NCBI RefSeq assembly: GCF_003019675.1
Contig: NZ_CP028105.1
Coordinates: forward strand, 2,992,282-3,056,281
DNA length: 64,000 nt
From: Fusobacterium ulcerans
GTDB taxonomy: Bacteria > Fusobacteriota > Fusobacteriia > Fusobacteriales > Fusobacteriaceae
Direction: 5' to 3'
Shown here: positions 53,314 to 62,449 of the stretch, one piece after another
Numbering within the stretch: position 1 is the stretch's first letter
Layout of the letters: each line of letters opens with the position of its first letter
The notes under the pieces: generated by a model
Told to the model about the DNA's origin: nothing
Seen by the model: the letters and a program-made list of their open reading frames with translations, nothing else
Database searches by the model: none
Position numbers and translations under genes: made by a program

Positions 53314-54840
53314 ATGAAGAAAAAATTAATTACAATTTTAAGCTTGGCTCTCTTTATTTTTGGATGTTCATCTAAAGATGGAGAAAAGAAATCTAATGCA
53401 CCAAAAGAAAAAGTGGTAATAGTATCACAAGGATCTAAACCAAAGAGTTTGGACCCTAATATGTACAACGAAATCCCTGCTCTAGCTGTTACAGAGCAAA
53501 TATTCAACACTCTTTTAAGAATTGATGACAAAGGGAATGTAGTTCCTGAACTAGCTGAATCTTATGAATATGCTTCACCTACTGAACTTATCATCAAAAT
53601 TAAGAAAAATGTAAAATTCCACAATGGTGATACTATGACTGTAAATGATGTGGTTTTCAGTCTTAACAGAATGCTTGAAAAACCTGCCAGCAGAATCATG
53701 GTTGAAATTATTGATAAAATAGAAATTTTAGATGATTCAACTATTAAACTTACATTAAAAAACAGTTCTGCTCCTTTACTATTTAGTTTAGCTCATCCAT
53801 TAACTGCTATCCTAAATGAAAAAGATACAAAAGCTAAAAACGATATGATTGCAACTGAACCTATGGGAACTGGTCCTTACAAATTTGTAAGCTGGGGAGA
53901 TGGAGAAAAAATCGAATTTGTAGCTTTTGATGATTATTTTGAAGGAAGACCTAAAATAGATAAACTTATAATAAGAGCTATTACTGAAAACAGCAGCAGA
54001 CTTGCAGCTCTTGAGACTGGAGAAATTGATATTGCCTACTCAGTAGCACCTGTAGATACTGGAGTTATTGAAAACAATAAAAACCTTGAGCTTATCTCTG
54101 CTCCAACTACTTCAACTGAGTATATGACTTTGAACACTACTAAAGCTCCTTTCAATAATAAAGACTTTAGAGTTGCTCTTAACTATGCTCTTGATAAACA
54201 AAGTATGGCTGACTCAGTATTTATGGGAAAAGCTAAACCAGCTACTACTATAGTAAACCCAAATGTTTTTGGTTACTCAAGTGAAGTCCCTGGATTTGAA
54301 TACAACCCTGAAAAAGCTAAAGAGCTTATAAAAAAATCTGGTGTTACTAATCCAAACTTTAAACTATATGTAAATGATAATGCTGTAAGATTACAGCTTG
54401 CTCAAATAGTTCAGGCTAACTTCAAAGAAGTTGGAATTGATATGGAAATAGAAACTCTTGAATGGGGAGCTTATCTTCAAAGAACTGCTCAAGGTGAACA
54501 TACTGCTTTCATAGGTGGATGGGTATCTGGAACTTCTGATGCTGATATCGTTCTTTATCCATTACTTCACAGCAGTTCACATGGTGGAGCTGGAAACAGA
54601 GCTTTCTATACTAACAAAGATTTTGACAAAGAAGTAGAAATAGCTCGTACAACTTCTGATCCAGAAATAAGAAAAGCTCATTACAAAAATGCTCAAATGA
54701 TATTACAGGAAGAATCTCCATTAATCGTTCTTCTATATAAAAATGAAAATATTGGAATCAACAAAAGAATAAAAGGATTCAAATATGATCCAACTACAAT
54801 GCACAATTTATATAATTTAGATATAGTAGAAGTAAAATAA
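53314..54840 (+). CDS. Peptide ABC transporter substrate-binding lipoprotein (OppA/DppA type)
   Basis: A 508-residue family 5 binding lipoprotein; the lipobox is FIFGC in MKKKLITILSLALFIFGCSS. Key segments: SQGSKPKSLDPNMYNEIPA, IKKNVKFHNGDTMTVNDVVFSL, MGTGPYKFVSW, DFRVALNYALDKQ. It captures oligopeptides or related ligands. The start at 53314 follows GGAGGAGGAAAAAG. The matching permeases and ATPases are not in the window, so it is an orphan receptor feeding a system elsewhere. An M42 peptidase gene follows after 36 bases, a sensible pair for peptide use. Confidence 0.93.
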   Translation: MKKKLITILSLALFIFGCSSKDGEKKSNAPKEKVVIVSQGSKPKSLDPNMYNEIPALAVTEQIFNTLLRIDDKGNVVPELAESYEYASPTELIIKIKKNVKFHNGDTMTVNDVVFSLNRMLEKPASRIMVEIIDKIEILDDSTIKLTLKNSSAPLLFSLAHPLTAILNEKDTKAKNDMIATEPMGTGPYKFVSWGDGEKIEFVAFDDYFEGRPKIDKLIIRAITENSSRLAALETGEIDIAYSVAPVDTGVIENNKNLELISAPTTSTEYMTLNTTKAPFNNKDFRVALNYALDKQSMADSVFMGKAKPATTIVNPNVFGYSSEVPGFEYNPEKAKELIKKSGVTNPNFKLYVNDNAVRLQLAQIVQANFKEVGIDMEIETLEWGAYLQRTAQGEHTAFIGGWVSGTSDADIVLYPLLHSSSHGGAGNRAFYTNKDFDKEVEIARTTSDPEIRKAHYKNAQMILQEESPLIVLLYKNENIGINKRIKGFKYDPTTMHNLYNLDIVEVK

Positions 54841-54876
54841 TAAAATTTCAACAATATATTTAAGGAGTGATTTTAG

Positions 54877-55905
54877 ATGAATATTGATTTAGATTACATC
54901 TTAGATACAACAGTGGAACTTCTTGGAATACCAAGCCCTGTTGGATTCACAGATGCTGTTATGAACAGAGTAGGAGAAGAACTTAATGCTCTTAATGTTC
55001 CTTTCAAAATGACAAAAAAAAGAGCCATCATTGCTTTTATTGAAGGAGAAGACAGAAACTACAAAAAAATGATTTCTGCCCATCTTGATACTTTAGGAGC
55101 AGTAGTTAAAAAAATCAAATCTAATGGTAGACTTGAACTTATCAATGTAGGAGGATGTCCTTGGGCTGGTGTAGAAGGTGAAAATCTTACTGTTCACACA
55201 TTAGATGGAAGAGAATATGAAGGAACTCTTCTGCCAACAAAGTGTTCTGTACACATTTATGGAGATGTAGCTAGAGAAATGCCTAGAACTGCTGAGACTA
55301 TGGAAGTTAGATTAGATGAAAATGTACATACAGCAGAAGATACTGAAAAATTAGGAATTAGAGTAGGAGATTTTGTTTCTTATGAAACTCGTACTAGAAT
55401 TACTGAAAATGGGTATATCAAATCTAGATATCTTGATGATAAGCTATGTGTAGCTCAAATATTAGGATATATCAAATTTCTTAATGATTACAATTTAAAA
55501 CCAAAATCTGATCTTTATATCTATTTCTCTAACTATGAGGAAATTGGTCATGGAGTATCTGTTATTCCAGAGGATCTTGATGAATTTATAGCTTTAGATA
55601 TTGGACTGGTAGGAGCAGATGCTCTTGGTGATGAAAGAAAAGTAAGTATTGCAGCTAAAGATAATAAGACTCCTTATGATATTGAAGTGAGAAAAGGATT
55701 GATGAAGGCTGCTGAAGAAATGGATATCAATTATACAGTAGATGTATATAACAGATATGGTTCTGATGCAAGTGCAGCTGTTCTTCAAGGATTCGATTTC
55801 AAATGTGGATGTATCGGACCAAGTGTTGATGCATCTCATCACTATGAAAGAACTCATATTGATGGAGTTATTGAAACTGTAAGACTTATGATTGCTTATT
55901 TATAA
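54877..55905 (+). CDS. M42-family metallo-aminopeptidase
   Basis: A 342-residue di-metal aminopeptidase (FrvX/PepA/TET-like). Metal and catalytic residues are visible in ISAHLDTLG, KSRYLDDKLC, YEEIGHGVS (catalytic Glu) and ALDIGLVGAD, with the late His in THIDGV. These enzymes form dodecamers that trim peptides in the cytoplasm. Length is normal. AAGGAGTGATTTTAG precedes ATG. It likely shares a transcript with the peptide-binding lipoprotein. Confidence 0.93.
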   Translation: MNIDLDYILDTTVELLGIPSPVGFTDAVMNRVGEELNALNVPFKMTKKRAIIAFIEGEDRNYKKMISAHLDTLGAVVKKIKSNGRLELINVGGCPWAGVEGENLTVHTLDGREYEGTLLPTKCSVHIYGDVAREMPRTAETMEVRLDENVHTAEDTEKLGIRVGDFVSYETRTRITENGYIKSRYLDDKLCVAQILGYIKFLNDYNLKPKSDLYIYFSNYEEIGHGVSVIPEDLDEFIALDIGLVGADALGDERKVSIAAKDNKTPYDIEVRKGLMKAAEEMDINYTVDVYNRYGSDASAAVLQGFDFKCGCIGPSVDASHHYERTHIDGVIETVRLMIAYL

Positions 55906-55914
55906 TATAATCTG

Positions 55915-55967
55915 AAATGGATGGGTAATAGTGGAATTAAATTTCTGCTTATGCTCATCCATTTTTT
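55915..55967. repeat. Foldback repeat, minimal copy; terminator
   Basis: AAATGGATG and CATCCATTTTTT are the same termini as in the element at 39908-40114, here with ~32 bases between. The T-run makes it a terminator for the peptidase gene. Confidence 0.6.
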
Positions 55968-56111
55968 AATTCATAATAATATTTTTAATTCCTAGCAGTA
56001 AATGATTTTTAAATTATATTTCTTTCTCATATCTTAGTTAATATTTTTATTTGCAGATAAATTGATTTTGCTGTAAAATTATGATTAGTTATTTATTCAA
56101 AGGGGGAAGGG

Positions 56112-56642
56112 ATGGAGAAATATATCATAAGAAAAGGAAATACAGAAGATATTGATGAGCTGGAAAAACTATATGATTCTTTAAATGATTATCTTGAAGA
56201 AAATATTAATTACCCTGGATGGAGAAAAGGATTGTATCCAATAAGAAAAGATGCTGCTTATGGTATTGAAAATGAAACGCTATATGTAATGGAAATAAAT
56301 GGAAGAATTGCAGGTACTATCATATTAAGTCATGAACCTGAAGAAGCTTATAGCAATGTTGTCTGGAAAACTGAAAATAATTATGATGATATATTAGTCA
56401 TAAGAACTTTTGCTGTACATCCAGATTTTATGAAAGGCAGTGTCGGCTCTAGTCTTATGAAGTTTGCAGAAAAGTTTGGAAGAGAAAATGGAATTAAATC
56501 TATTCGTTTAGATGTTGCTATTCAAAATATTCCAGCTATATCTCTATATGAAAAATTAGGATATAAATACATCGATATCGTAGATTTGGGTCTTAATATA
56601 CCTTGGCTGAAATGGTTTAAATTATATGAGCTTGTTTTGTAA
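56112..56642 (+). CDS. GNAT-family N-acetyltransferase
   Basis: A 176-residue protein with a complete GNAT fold: YIIRKGNTEDIDELEKLYD start, VIRTFAVHPDFMKGSVGSSLMKFAEKFG (acetyl-CoA loop) and IQNIPAISLYEKLGYKYI. The target is unknown. The C-terminal IPWLKWFKLYELVL is typical of the YkwB-like group. GGGGGAAGGG precedes ATG. It is a single gene. Confidence 0.88.
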   Translation: MEKYIIRKGNTEDIDELEKLYDSLNDYLEENINYPGWRKGLYPIRKDAAYGIENETLYVMEINGRIAGTIILSHEPEEAYSNVVWKTENNYDDILVIRTFAVHPDFMKGSVGSSLMKFAEKFGRENGIKSIRLDVAIQNIPAISLYEKLGYKYIDIVDLGLNIPWLKWFKLYELVL

Positions 56643-56742
56643 TAACCGCACTTTACAAGTTTTTTCTTTTCACAATAGTGTTAAAAGCATTTTTATGATA
56701 TAATAAAATATAAAATGGATATTTTGAGGAGCATTATATATT

Positions 56743-56982
56743 ATGGAAGAAAGAAAAAACTTTTGGAAAATCTGGGGAAAATTTGTTGGTTTGCTTTTAG
56801 CAGTTCTGGCATTATGGATACTTTTGATATTTATATGTGATAAAGTATTAGGAAAAACTTTTGAAGAGTTAAAATATATCCATTACTTTATTTTACTGGT
56901 TGTTATAATCAAAGTAAAAAAATGGTTTTTGAAAAAATTAGATGAGCAGGATGAAGAAGAAAAAGAAATGATTGAAAAATAA
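56743..56982 (+). CDS. Small two-helix membrane protein
   Basis: A 79-residue protein not assigned to a family. Residues ~14-32 (GLLLAVLALWILLIFICD) and ~48-58 (FILLVVIIKV) are hydrophobic; the tail is acidic (DEQDEEEKEMIEK). GAGGAGCATTATATT precedes ATG. The MORN-type gene begins 38 bases later, so the two may be co-transcribed. Confidence 0.65.
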   Translation: MEERKNFWKIWGKFVGLLLAVLALWILLIFICDKVLGKTFEELKYIHYFILLVVIIKVKKWFLKKLDEQDEEEKEMIEK

Positions 56983-57020
56983 AAAATTGATGAAATATAG
57001 TTTTGGGCAGGAGGATTCAA

Positions 57021-57776
57021 ATGGAAACTAGGGAAGTGGAATTTTACCAGAAGCAATTAATAGATGGGTTAGCTTATGTTTTAGGCGAAAATGATCCTTT
57101 CTCTGGAAATTTTATTTACAGATATCGTGATGGGGCAATTAAAACAATTGAACCATATGTAAATGGTTTAAAAGAAGGAACTGAAACAAAATTTTATGAG
57201 AATGGTCAGATAAAAGAATCAATAGATTTTAAAGAGGGGCATATTTCTGGAGATTCTATTCAATATTACGAAAATGGACAGATGAAAGAGTACATGGGAT
57301 TTCAAAATGACAGAATGGATGGAGAATGGGTAAAATACTATGAAGATGGCTCTATTAAAACAAGAGGTTTCTTTAAAAATGGTAAACTCAACGGAAACAA
57401 AATCACTTATTATCCCAATGGTGCAATAAAAGAATTAGCTTCATTTAAAGATAATCTTCTTCATGGAAGATATGAGACATACTTTGAAAGCGGAGAAATA
57501 GAAGTCAGTGAAAATTTTTCCAATGGACTTCTTGACGGAGAAGCTGTCTATTATTATGAAAATGGAGAAGTAAAAATAAAAGAGGAATATAAGCTTCATG
57601 TAAAAAATGGTAAATATGTAAGGTACTATGAAAATGGAATCATCAATGCTGTTGGAAACTTTAAAGAGGGGCAGCTAAATGGTGACTGGAGCATGTTTTA
57701 TGAAAATGGTAAGCTTCTAGGTACAGCTTCTTTCAAAGAGGGAGAAATAACTAAAGAAGATGAAGATAAAAAATAA
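57021..57776 (+). CDS. MORN/YwqK-repeat protein
   Basis: A 251-residue cytoplasmic protein made of about nine repeats of roughly 22 residues, such as FYENGQIKESIDFKEG, YYENGQMKEYMGFQND and YYPNGAIKELASFKDN. The repeat is the same type as in the lipoprotein at 51118-51603, but there is no signal peptide. The start at 57021 follows AGGAGGATTCAA. MORN-like repeats form beta-hairpin sheets that often bind membranes or partner proteins; the partner is unknown. The name antitoxin in databases is not supported by a toxin here. Confidence 0.8.
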   Translation: METREVEFYQKQLIDGLAYVLGENDPFSGNFIYRYRDGAIKTIEPYVNGLKEGTETKFYENGQIKESIDFKEGHISGDSIQYYENGQMKEYMGFQNDRMDGEWVKYYEDGSIKTRGFFKNGKLNGNKITYYPNGAIKELASFKDNLLHGRYETYFESGEIEVSENFSNGLLDGEAVYYYENGEVKIKEEYKLHVKNGKYVRYYENGIINAVGNFKEGQLNGDWSMFYENGKLLGTASFKEGEITKEDEDKK

Positions 57777-57785
57777 AATTATAAT

Positions 57786-57828
57786 AGAGATGACAGAAAG
57801 TTGAATGCTTAGTCATCTCTTTTTTTAT
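57786..57828 (+). terminator. Terminator of the MORN-type gene
   Basis: AGAGATGAC/GTCATCTCT stem followed by seven or more Ts. Confidence 0.9.
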
Positions 57829-57965
57829 TCTGTCAAATTAAAGGAAATAGAGCAATTCTAGTGGTATATTATTATAAGCATTGTTAATTAAAAATAATAG
57901 TAGTAAAAAATCTATTGTTGTAATAGAATATAAAAAAACGGTTAAATAACATAAAGGAGGTTAAA

Positions 57966-59087
57966 TTGAAAAAATTAGTCTTAATAATTTACTCAATTTT
58001 AATAGCAGGTTGTTCTTCTCTCAATACCTCTGATAAAAACACTAAATTATTTGATGACCTTTCATTAAAAGAAAATGAAAGCAAAGAATATATAAAACAA
58101 TATAATAACACTCTCACTTTGGATACAGCATTAAAAATAAGTGTAGAGAGAAATCTTGATTTGAAAACAAAAGCTATTGAAGAAGAAATAGCAAAGCTTG
58201 ATAAAAGAATAGCCTTTGGAAATTTTCTTCCTAAAATATCTCTGGGATACAGCTATACTATGCTGAACAATAAAGTTATGGGGGAAGCTCTGGATACAGG
58301 TATTCCTGCTTCACCTATTTTCCCGACTACTTTAGAGGGAAGACTTCTGGATAAAAGTTTTTCTTTTTTCAATGTCAATGCACAAATGCCTATCTTTGTC
58401 CCAGCTACATGGTTTTTGTATAATGCTAGGCAGAAAGGGGAAAATATATCTGCTCTAACTAGAGATCTTACAGAGAAAATGATTAAATTGCAAACTATAG
58501 GGGAATATTATTATATTCTTGCTTTAGAATCTGAAAGAGAATATCTCTCTAAGGAATTGGCTTCTGCTCAGGAATTAAATAAGAATGCCAAAGTTGCATT
58601 GGAGACTCAAAGTATTTTAAAATGGGAATATGAAGGAACTGAACAGATGGTAAAAATGAAAGAACATGCTTTGAATCAAAATGAACGTGATCTTCAAAGC
58701 GCTAAAATGTCTCTGATGAATAATCTTGATCTTTATCCATTCTTAGATGTTCAACTGGAAAAACCATCTCCTTTCTCTGATAGTAATATCTCTATGGAGG
58801 AAGCTGTATATGAATCTCTAAAGAATAGTGACCTTGTAAAAATAAGAGATACTGCTGCTGATATGAGTGGAGATGCTGTAAAAATAGCAATTACAAATTT
58901 TCTTCCTAAGATAGTTTTAACTGGGGGATATATAAATACAAGTAATGCAGCTCTTGCTGATCCTGACTTTTTTATGGGGACTCTTGGAGGATTCTTTTCT
59001 ATATTCAATGGTTTTCAAAATGTAAACGAATATAAAAAAGCTAGAAAAAATCAAGAGATTGCCTTCATTAAAAACAAGAGAAGTTAA
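57966..59087 (+). pseudogene. TolC-like outer-membrane efflux lipoprotein, C-terminally truncated by deletion
   Basis: Residues 1-16 are a lipoprotein signal (MKKLVLIIYSILIAGC). TolC-type coiled-coil and strand segments follow: LDTALKISVERNLDLKTKAIEEEIAKLDKRIA and ALESEREYLSKELASAQELNKNAKVALETQ in pieces. It stops at residue 373 inside the last helical hairpin (NVNEYKKARKNQEIAFIKNKRS); family members run ~420-450 residues. The final codons are read out of frame into a remnant of the next gene. The protein lacks the end of its helical barrel, so it probably cannot form a working channel. Confidence 0.75.
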
Positions 59088-59244
59088 AATTGGAAATCTT
59101 TATCCTGATGGAAATATAATAATTCTTGAAGGGCTGAATAAAAATGATAAAGTTATTACTGCTGGGGTAAATACTATTTCAGATGGAGAAAAGGTAAAGC
59201 TTATTCCTGAGGAAAGTGAAACCAATGTGGGAAATGTCTTATAA
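59080..59244 (+). pseudogene. Remnant of RND periplasmic adaptor (membrane-fusion protein), C-terminal end only
   Basis: About 54 residues, TREVKIGNLYPDGNIIILEG followed by LNKNDKVITAGVNTISDGEKVKLIPEE, match the C-terminal membrane-proximal domain of HlyD/AcrA-type adaptors. The rest (~300 residues) is gone, together with the end of the TolC-like gene. The frame differs from the TolC-like frame by one. It would have linked the outer-membrane channel to the RND pump directly downstream. A TTG at 59059 is the only in-frame start and has no binding site. Confidence 0.75.
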
Positions 59245-59256
59245 GAGGTGGAGCAT

Positions 59257-62200
59257 ATGAATATAATTGATTATTCCATAAAAAATAGAATAGTTACACT
59301 TTTTCTGACATTTGTCATTATAGCAGGAGGAATCTTTTCCTATACAAAACTTGGAAAACTAGAGGATCCTGAATTTAGAGTAAAAGAAGCTATTGTAGTA
59401 ACTTTATACCCTGGAGCTGATCCACATCAGGTTGAGTTACAGGTAACTGATGAAATAGAAAGTGCTCTTCAGCAGATTGCAAATGTAGAATATATTGAAA
59501 GTGTTTCTAAAGCTGGTTATTCAGAAGTTAAAATAAAATTGAATGAATCATTAAAGGCAGAAGTAATAGATCAGTATTGGGATAACGTGAGAAAAAAAAT
59601 AAATGATGCACAGAAAAATCTTCCCACTGGTGTTATTCCTTCAATCGTCTTAGATGATTATGGAGATGTATATGGAATGTTCTTTGCTGTTACCAGTGAT
59701 GGATATTCTAAAGAAGAATTGAATAGATATGTAAATTATATAAAAAGAGAGCTTCATTCTATTCCCGGAGTATCAAAAACTACAACATATGGAAAAGTTG
59801 ATTCAGCTGTAGAAGTAGTTATTGACAGAGAAAAAATAGATGCTCTTGGAATAAATGAAAAACTTATTCTTGCTTCATTTATTTCACAGAATCTTCCTGC
59901 TTATACTAATTCCATAGAACATGGAGATATGAAAATAAGGGTAGATATAAATGAAGGTTTTACAAGTTTAAAAGATATAGAAAATCTGGTTGTCTTTTCC
60001 AAGGATAATTTAAGAGGTGGAGAGGAAACAGTTTTTTTAAAGGATATTGCAACTGTAAAAAAATCTGTCTCTACCCCTGTAAAAAGTAAAATGAGATATA
60101 ATATGAAAGAAGCTATGGGATTAATGCTTTCTCCAGAAGTTGGAACCAGTGTTATAGATACTGGTAAAGCTATTGATAAAAAGCTTGAAGAAATAAAGAA
60201 AAATCTCCCTGTAGGGATAGAAGTTGAAAAAGTATATTATCAGCCTGATCTTGTTACAAATGCTATTGGACAGTTTGTTAATAACCTGATTGCTTCTGTA
60301 GTTGTAGTTGTTGGAGTTCTTTTATTTACAATGGGAATGAGAAGCGGTCTTATAATAGGAAGTGGACTTATTCTTTCCATACTTGGAACTTTGATATATA
60401 TGCTTGCTGTTAAAATGGATATGCAGAGAGTTTCTCTAGGTTCATTCATAATAGCTATGGGAATGCTTGTGGATAATGCCATTGTAGTTGTAGATGGAAC
60501 ACTTACCAGTCTGGAAAAAGGAGAAAATAAATATGATGCTTTGACTAAGCCTGCCAAGAAGACAGCTATTCCTCTTTTAGGAGCAACAGCTATTGCAGTA
60601 ATTGCTTTTCTTCCTATGTACCTTATGCCGACAGATGCGGGAGAATATATTTCCACTCTTTTCTGGATAATGGCAGTTTCACTGGGACTTAGCTGGGTGC
60701 TGGCACTTACTCAAATTCCTGTATTTTGCGACATCTTTTTAAAAATAGATAAAACAAAGGAAAGTAATGGAAGAAAAGAAAAATTCTATGCTCTATGCCA
60801 TACATTCTTAGAAAAAGTTTTGGCACATAGATTTCTTTCACTGGGAATAGTAATTGGAGCATTTTTGTTTTCCATGCTTCTATTTACAAGGCTGCCTATT
60901 ACATTTTTCCCTGATTCTGATAAAAAAGGTTTTGTTGTAAATTTATGGCTTCCTGAAGGAACTTCCTTAGAGAAAACTGACAGAGTAAGTCAGATAGTGG
61001 AAAAAGAACTGCTGAAAGATAAAGATACAATAAATGTAACAGCAGCTGTAGGAGCTTCTCCTTCGAGATATTATGTAGCAACTATTCCAGAATTACAAAA
61101 CAATAGTTTTTCTCAGCTCATTATTTCAGTAGACAAATTGGATAGTGTAAATAGAATAGGAGAAAATATAAAAAGATTTGTTGAGGAAAATATACCTGAT
61201 ACTAAAGTAGAAGTAAGAAAATATGTAAATGGTATTCCTACTAAATATCCTGTGGAAGTGAGAATACTTGGTCCTGACCCACATGTTTTGAGAGAACTCT
61301 CTAAAGAAGTTATGGATATTATGAAAGCTGTTCCAAAGGCTGAAAATATTCAGACAGATTGGAAGAATAAAGTTTTGACATGGTCTCCAGTGCTGTCTCA
61401 GAATATTGAAAGAAAAAATCTTATCTCTCCTCTTGATGTTGCTAACTCTTTAAACAGAGCTACTGAAGGTATGACTCTTGGAAAATATAAAGAGGGAACT
61501 GAAATAATGCCAATTGTTATGAGAGAAAAATCAGGTGGACAGCAGCTTGAAATAAACAATATCGGACAGACTCCTGTATGGGGATTAGGTATAAAAAGTC
61601 TTCCACTAAATAGAATTATCGAAAAAGAAAGTTTGAAATGGGAAGACCCAGAAATCTGGAGAAGAAACAGAGTGAGAGCTATAAAAGTTCAGTGTGATAT
61701 TTCTGGAAGTGTTACTGCTGAAAGTATCAGAAAAGCAGTAGAAAAAGAAGTAAATAAATTAACTCTTCCAGAAAATTATAAAATTGAATGGGGAGGAGAA
61801 TACTATGAGCAGAATAAAAATGTCTCTGCTGTATTTTCAAGCCTTCCATTACAAGGAACTATCATGTTTTCAATTTGCGTGATTCTCTTTGCAAGTTTGA
61901 AAGATCCATTTATAATTTTTGCTATACTTCCACTTTCATTTATTGGTATAGCACCAGGATTATTCCTCACTGGAAAATCTTTTGGATTTATGTCTATAAT
62001 AGGGGCTATCAGCCTTAGTGGTATGATGATAAAAAATTCTATTGTCCTCATAGACGAAATAAAATATGAAATAAATGTAGATAAAAAAGATCCTTACACA
62101 GCTGTTATTGATTCAGCAGTAAGCAGAATAAGACCTGTATCTATGGCATCAGTCACTACTATCTTCGGTATGCTTCCTCTGGTTTTCGATCCATTGTATG

Positions 62201-62310
62201 GAGATATGGCTATAACTATAGTTTTTGGTCTGACAGCATCAACTATGCTGACACTGTTTGTAGTGCCTCTTCTATATTCTTTACTGTATAAAATCGAAAA
62301 GAAACAATAA
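59257..62310 (+). CDS. RND-family efflux pump (AcrB/HAE1-like)
   Basis: A 1017-residue inner-membrane pump with the twelve-helix RND layout and two large periplasmic loops (after helices 1 and 7). The first helix region is IKNRIVTLFLTFVIIAGGIFSYTKL. The helix-4 proton site reads MGMLVDNAIVVVDG, and the second half has SIIGAISLSGMMIKNSIVLIDEI. The gene is intact. The start at 59257 follows AGAGGTGGAGCAT. Its adaptor is deleted upstream and its channel truncated, so it can work only with partners encoded elsewhere, or is on its way to loss. Confidence 0.9.
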   Translation: MNIIDYSIKNRIVTLFLTFVIIAGGIFSYTKLGKLEDPEFRVKEAIVVTLYPGADPHQVELQVTDEIESALQQIANVEYIESVSKAGYSEVKIKLNESLKAEVIDQYWDNVRKKINDAQKNLPTGVIPSIVLDDYGDVYGMFFAVTSDGYSKEELNRYVNYIKRELHSIPGVSKTTTYGKVDSAVEVVIDREKIDALGINEKLILASFISQNLPAYTNSIEHGDMKIRVDINEGFTSLKDIENLVVFSKDNLRGGEETVFLKDIATVKKSVSTPVKSKMRYNMKEAMGLMLSPEVGTSVIDTGKAIDKKLEEIKKNLPVGIEVEKVYYQPDLVTNAIGQFVNNLIASVVVVVGVLLFTMGMRSGLIIGSGLILSILGTLIYMLAVKMDMQRVSLGSFIIAMGMLVDNAIVVVDGTLTSLEKGENKYDALTKPAKKTAIPLLGATAIAVIAFLPMYLMPTDAGEYISTLFWIMAVSLGLSWVLALTQIPVFCDIFLKIDKTKESNGRKEKFYALCHTFLEKVLAHRFLSLGIVIGAFLFSMLLFTRLPITFFPDSDKKGFVVNLWLPEGTSLEKTDRVSQIVEKELLKDKDTINVTAAVGASPSRYYVATIPELQNNSFSQLIISVDKLDSVNRIGENIKRFVEENIPDTKVEVRKYVNGIPTKYPVEVRILGPDPHVLRELSKEVMDIMKAVPKAENIQTDWKNKVLTWSPVLSQNIERKNLISPLDVANSLNRATEGMTLGKYKEGTEIMPIVMREKSGGQQLEINNIGQTPVWGLGIKSLPLNRIIEKESLKWEDPEIWRRNRVRAIKVQCDISGSVTAESIRKAVEKEVNKLTLPENYKIEWGGEYYEQNKNVSAVFSSLPLQGTIMFSICVILFASLKDPFIIFAILPLSFIGIAPGLFLTGKSFGFMSIIGAISLSGMMIKNSIVLIDEIKYEINVDKKDPYTAVIDSAVSRIRPVSMASVTTIFGMLPLVFDPLYGDMAITIVFGLTASTMLTLFVVPLLYSLLYKIEKKQ

Positions 62311-62313
62311 AAT

Positions 62314-62359
62314 AAAAAGATCAAGGGAGCAGAGAAATTTCTTTCCTTTGATCTTTTTT
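62314..62359. terminator. Bidirectional terminator after RND gene
   Basis: AAAAAGATCAAGG and CCTTTGATCTTTTT pair around a loop, with a T-run on both strands. Confidence 0.85.
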
Positions 62360-62449
62360 ATATTTCTACAAAAGAGATGACTATAATATTATTGTAACTA
62401 AAAATTAAATATACATTTCAAAATTTTATTCAATAAATTTCACTCTATT

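Noticed and set aside
53286-53531. Antisense frame over the start of the peptide-binding gene
   Set aside because: Shadow of the coding strand, with no binding site or promoter.
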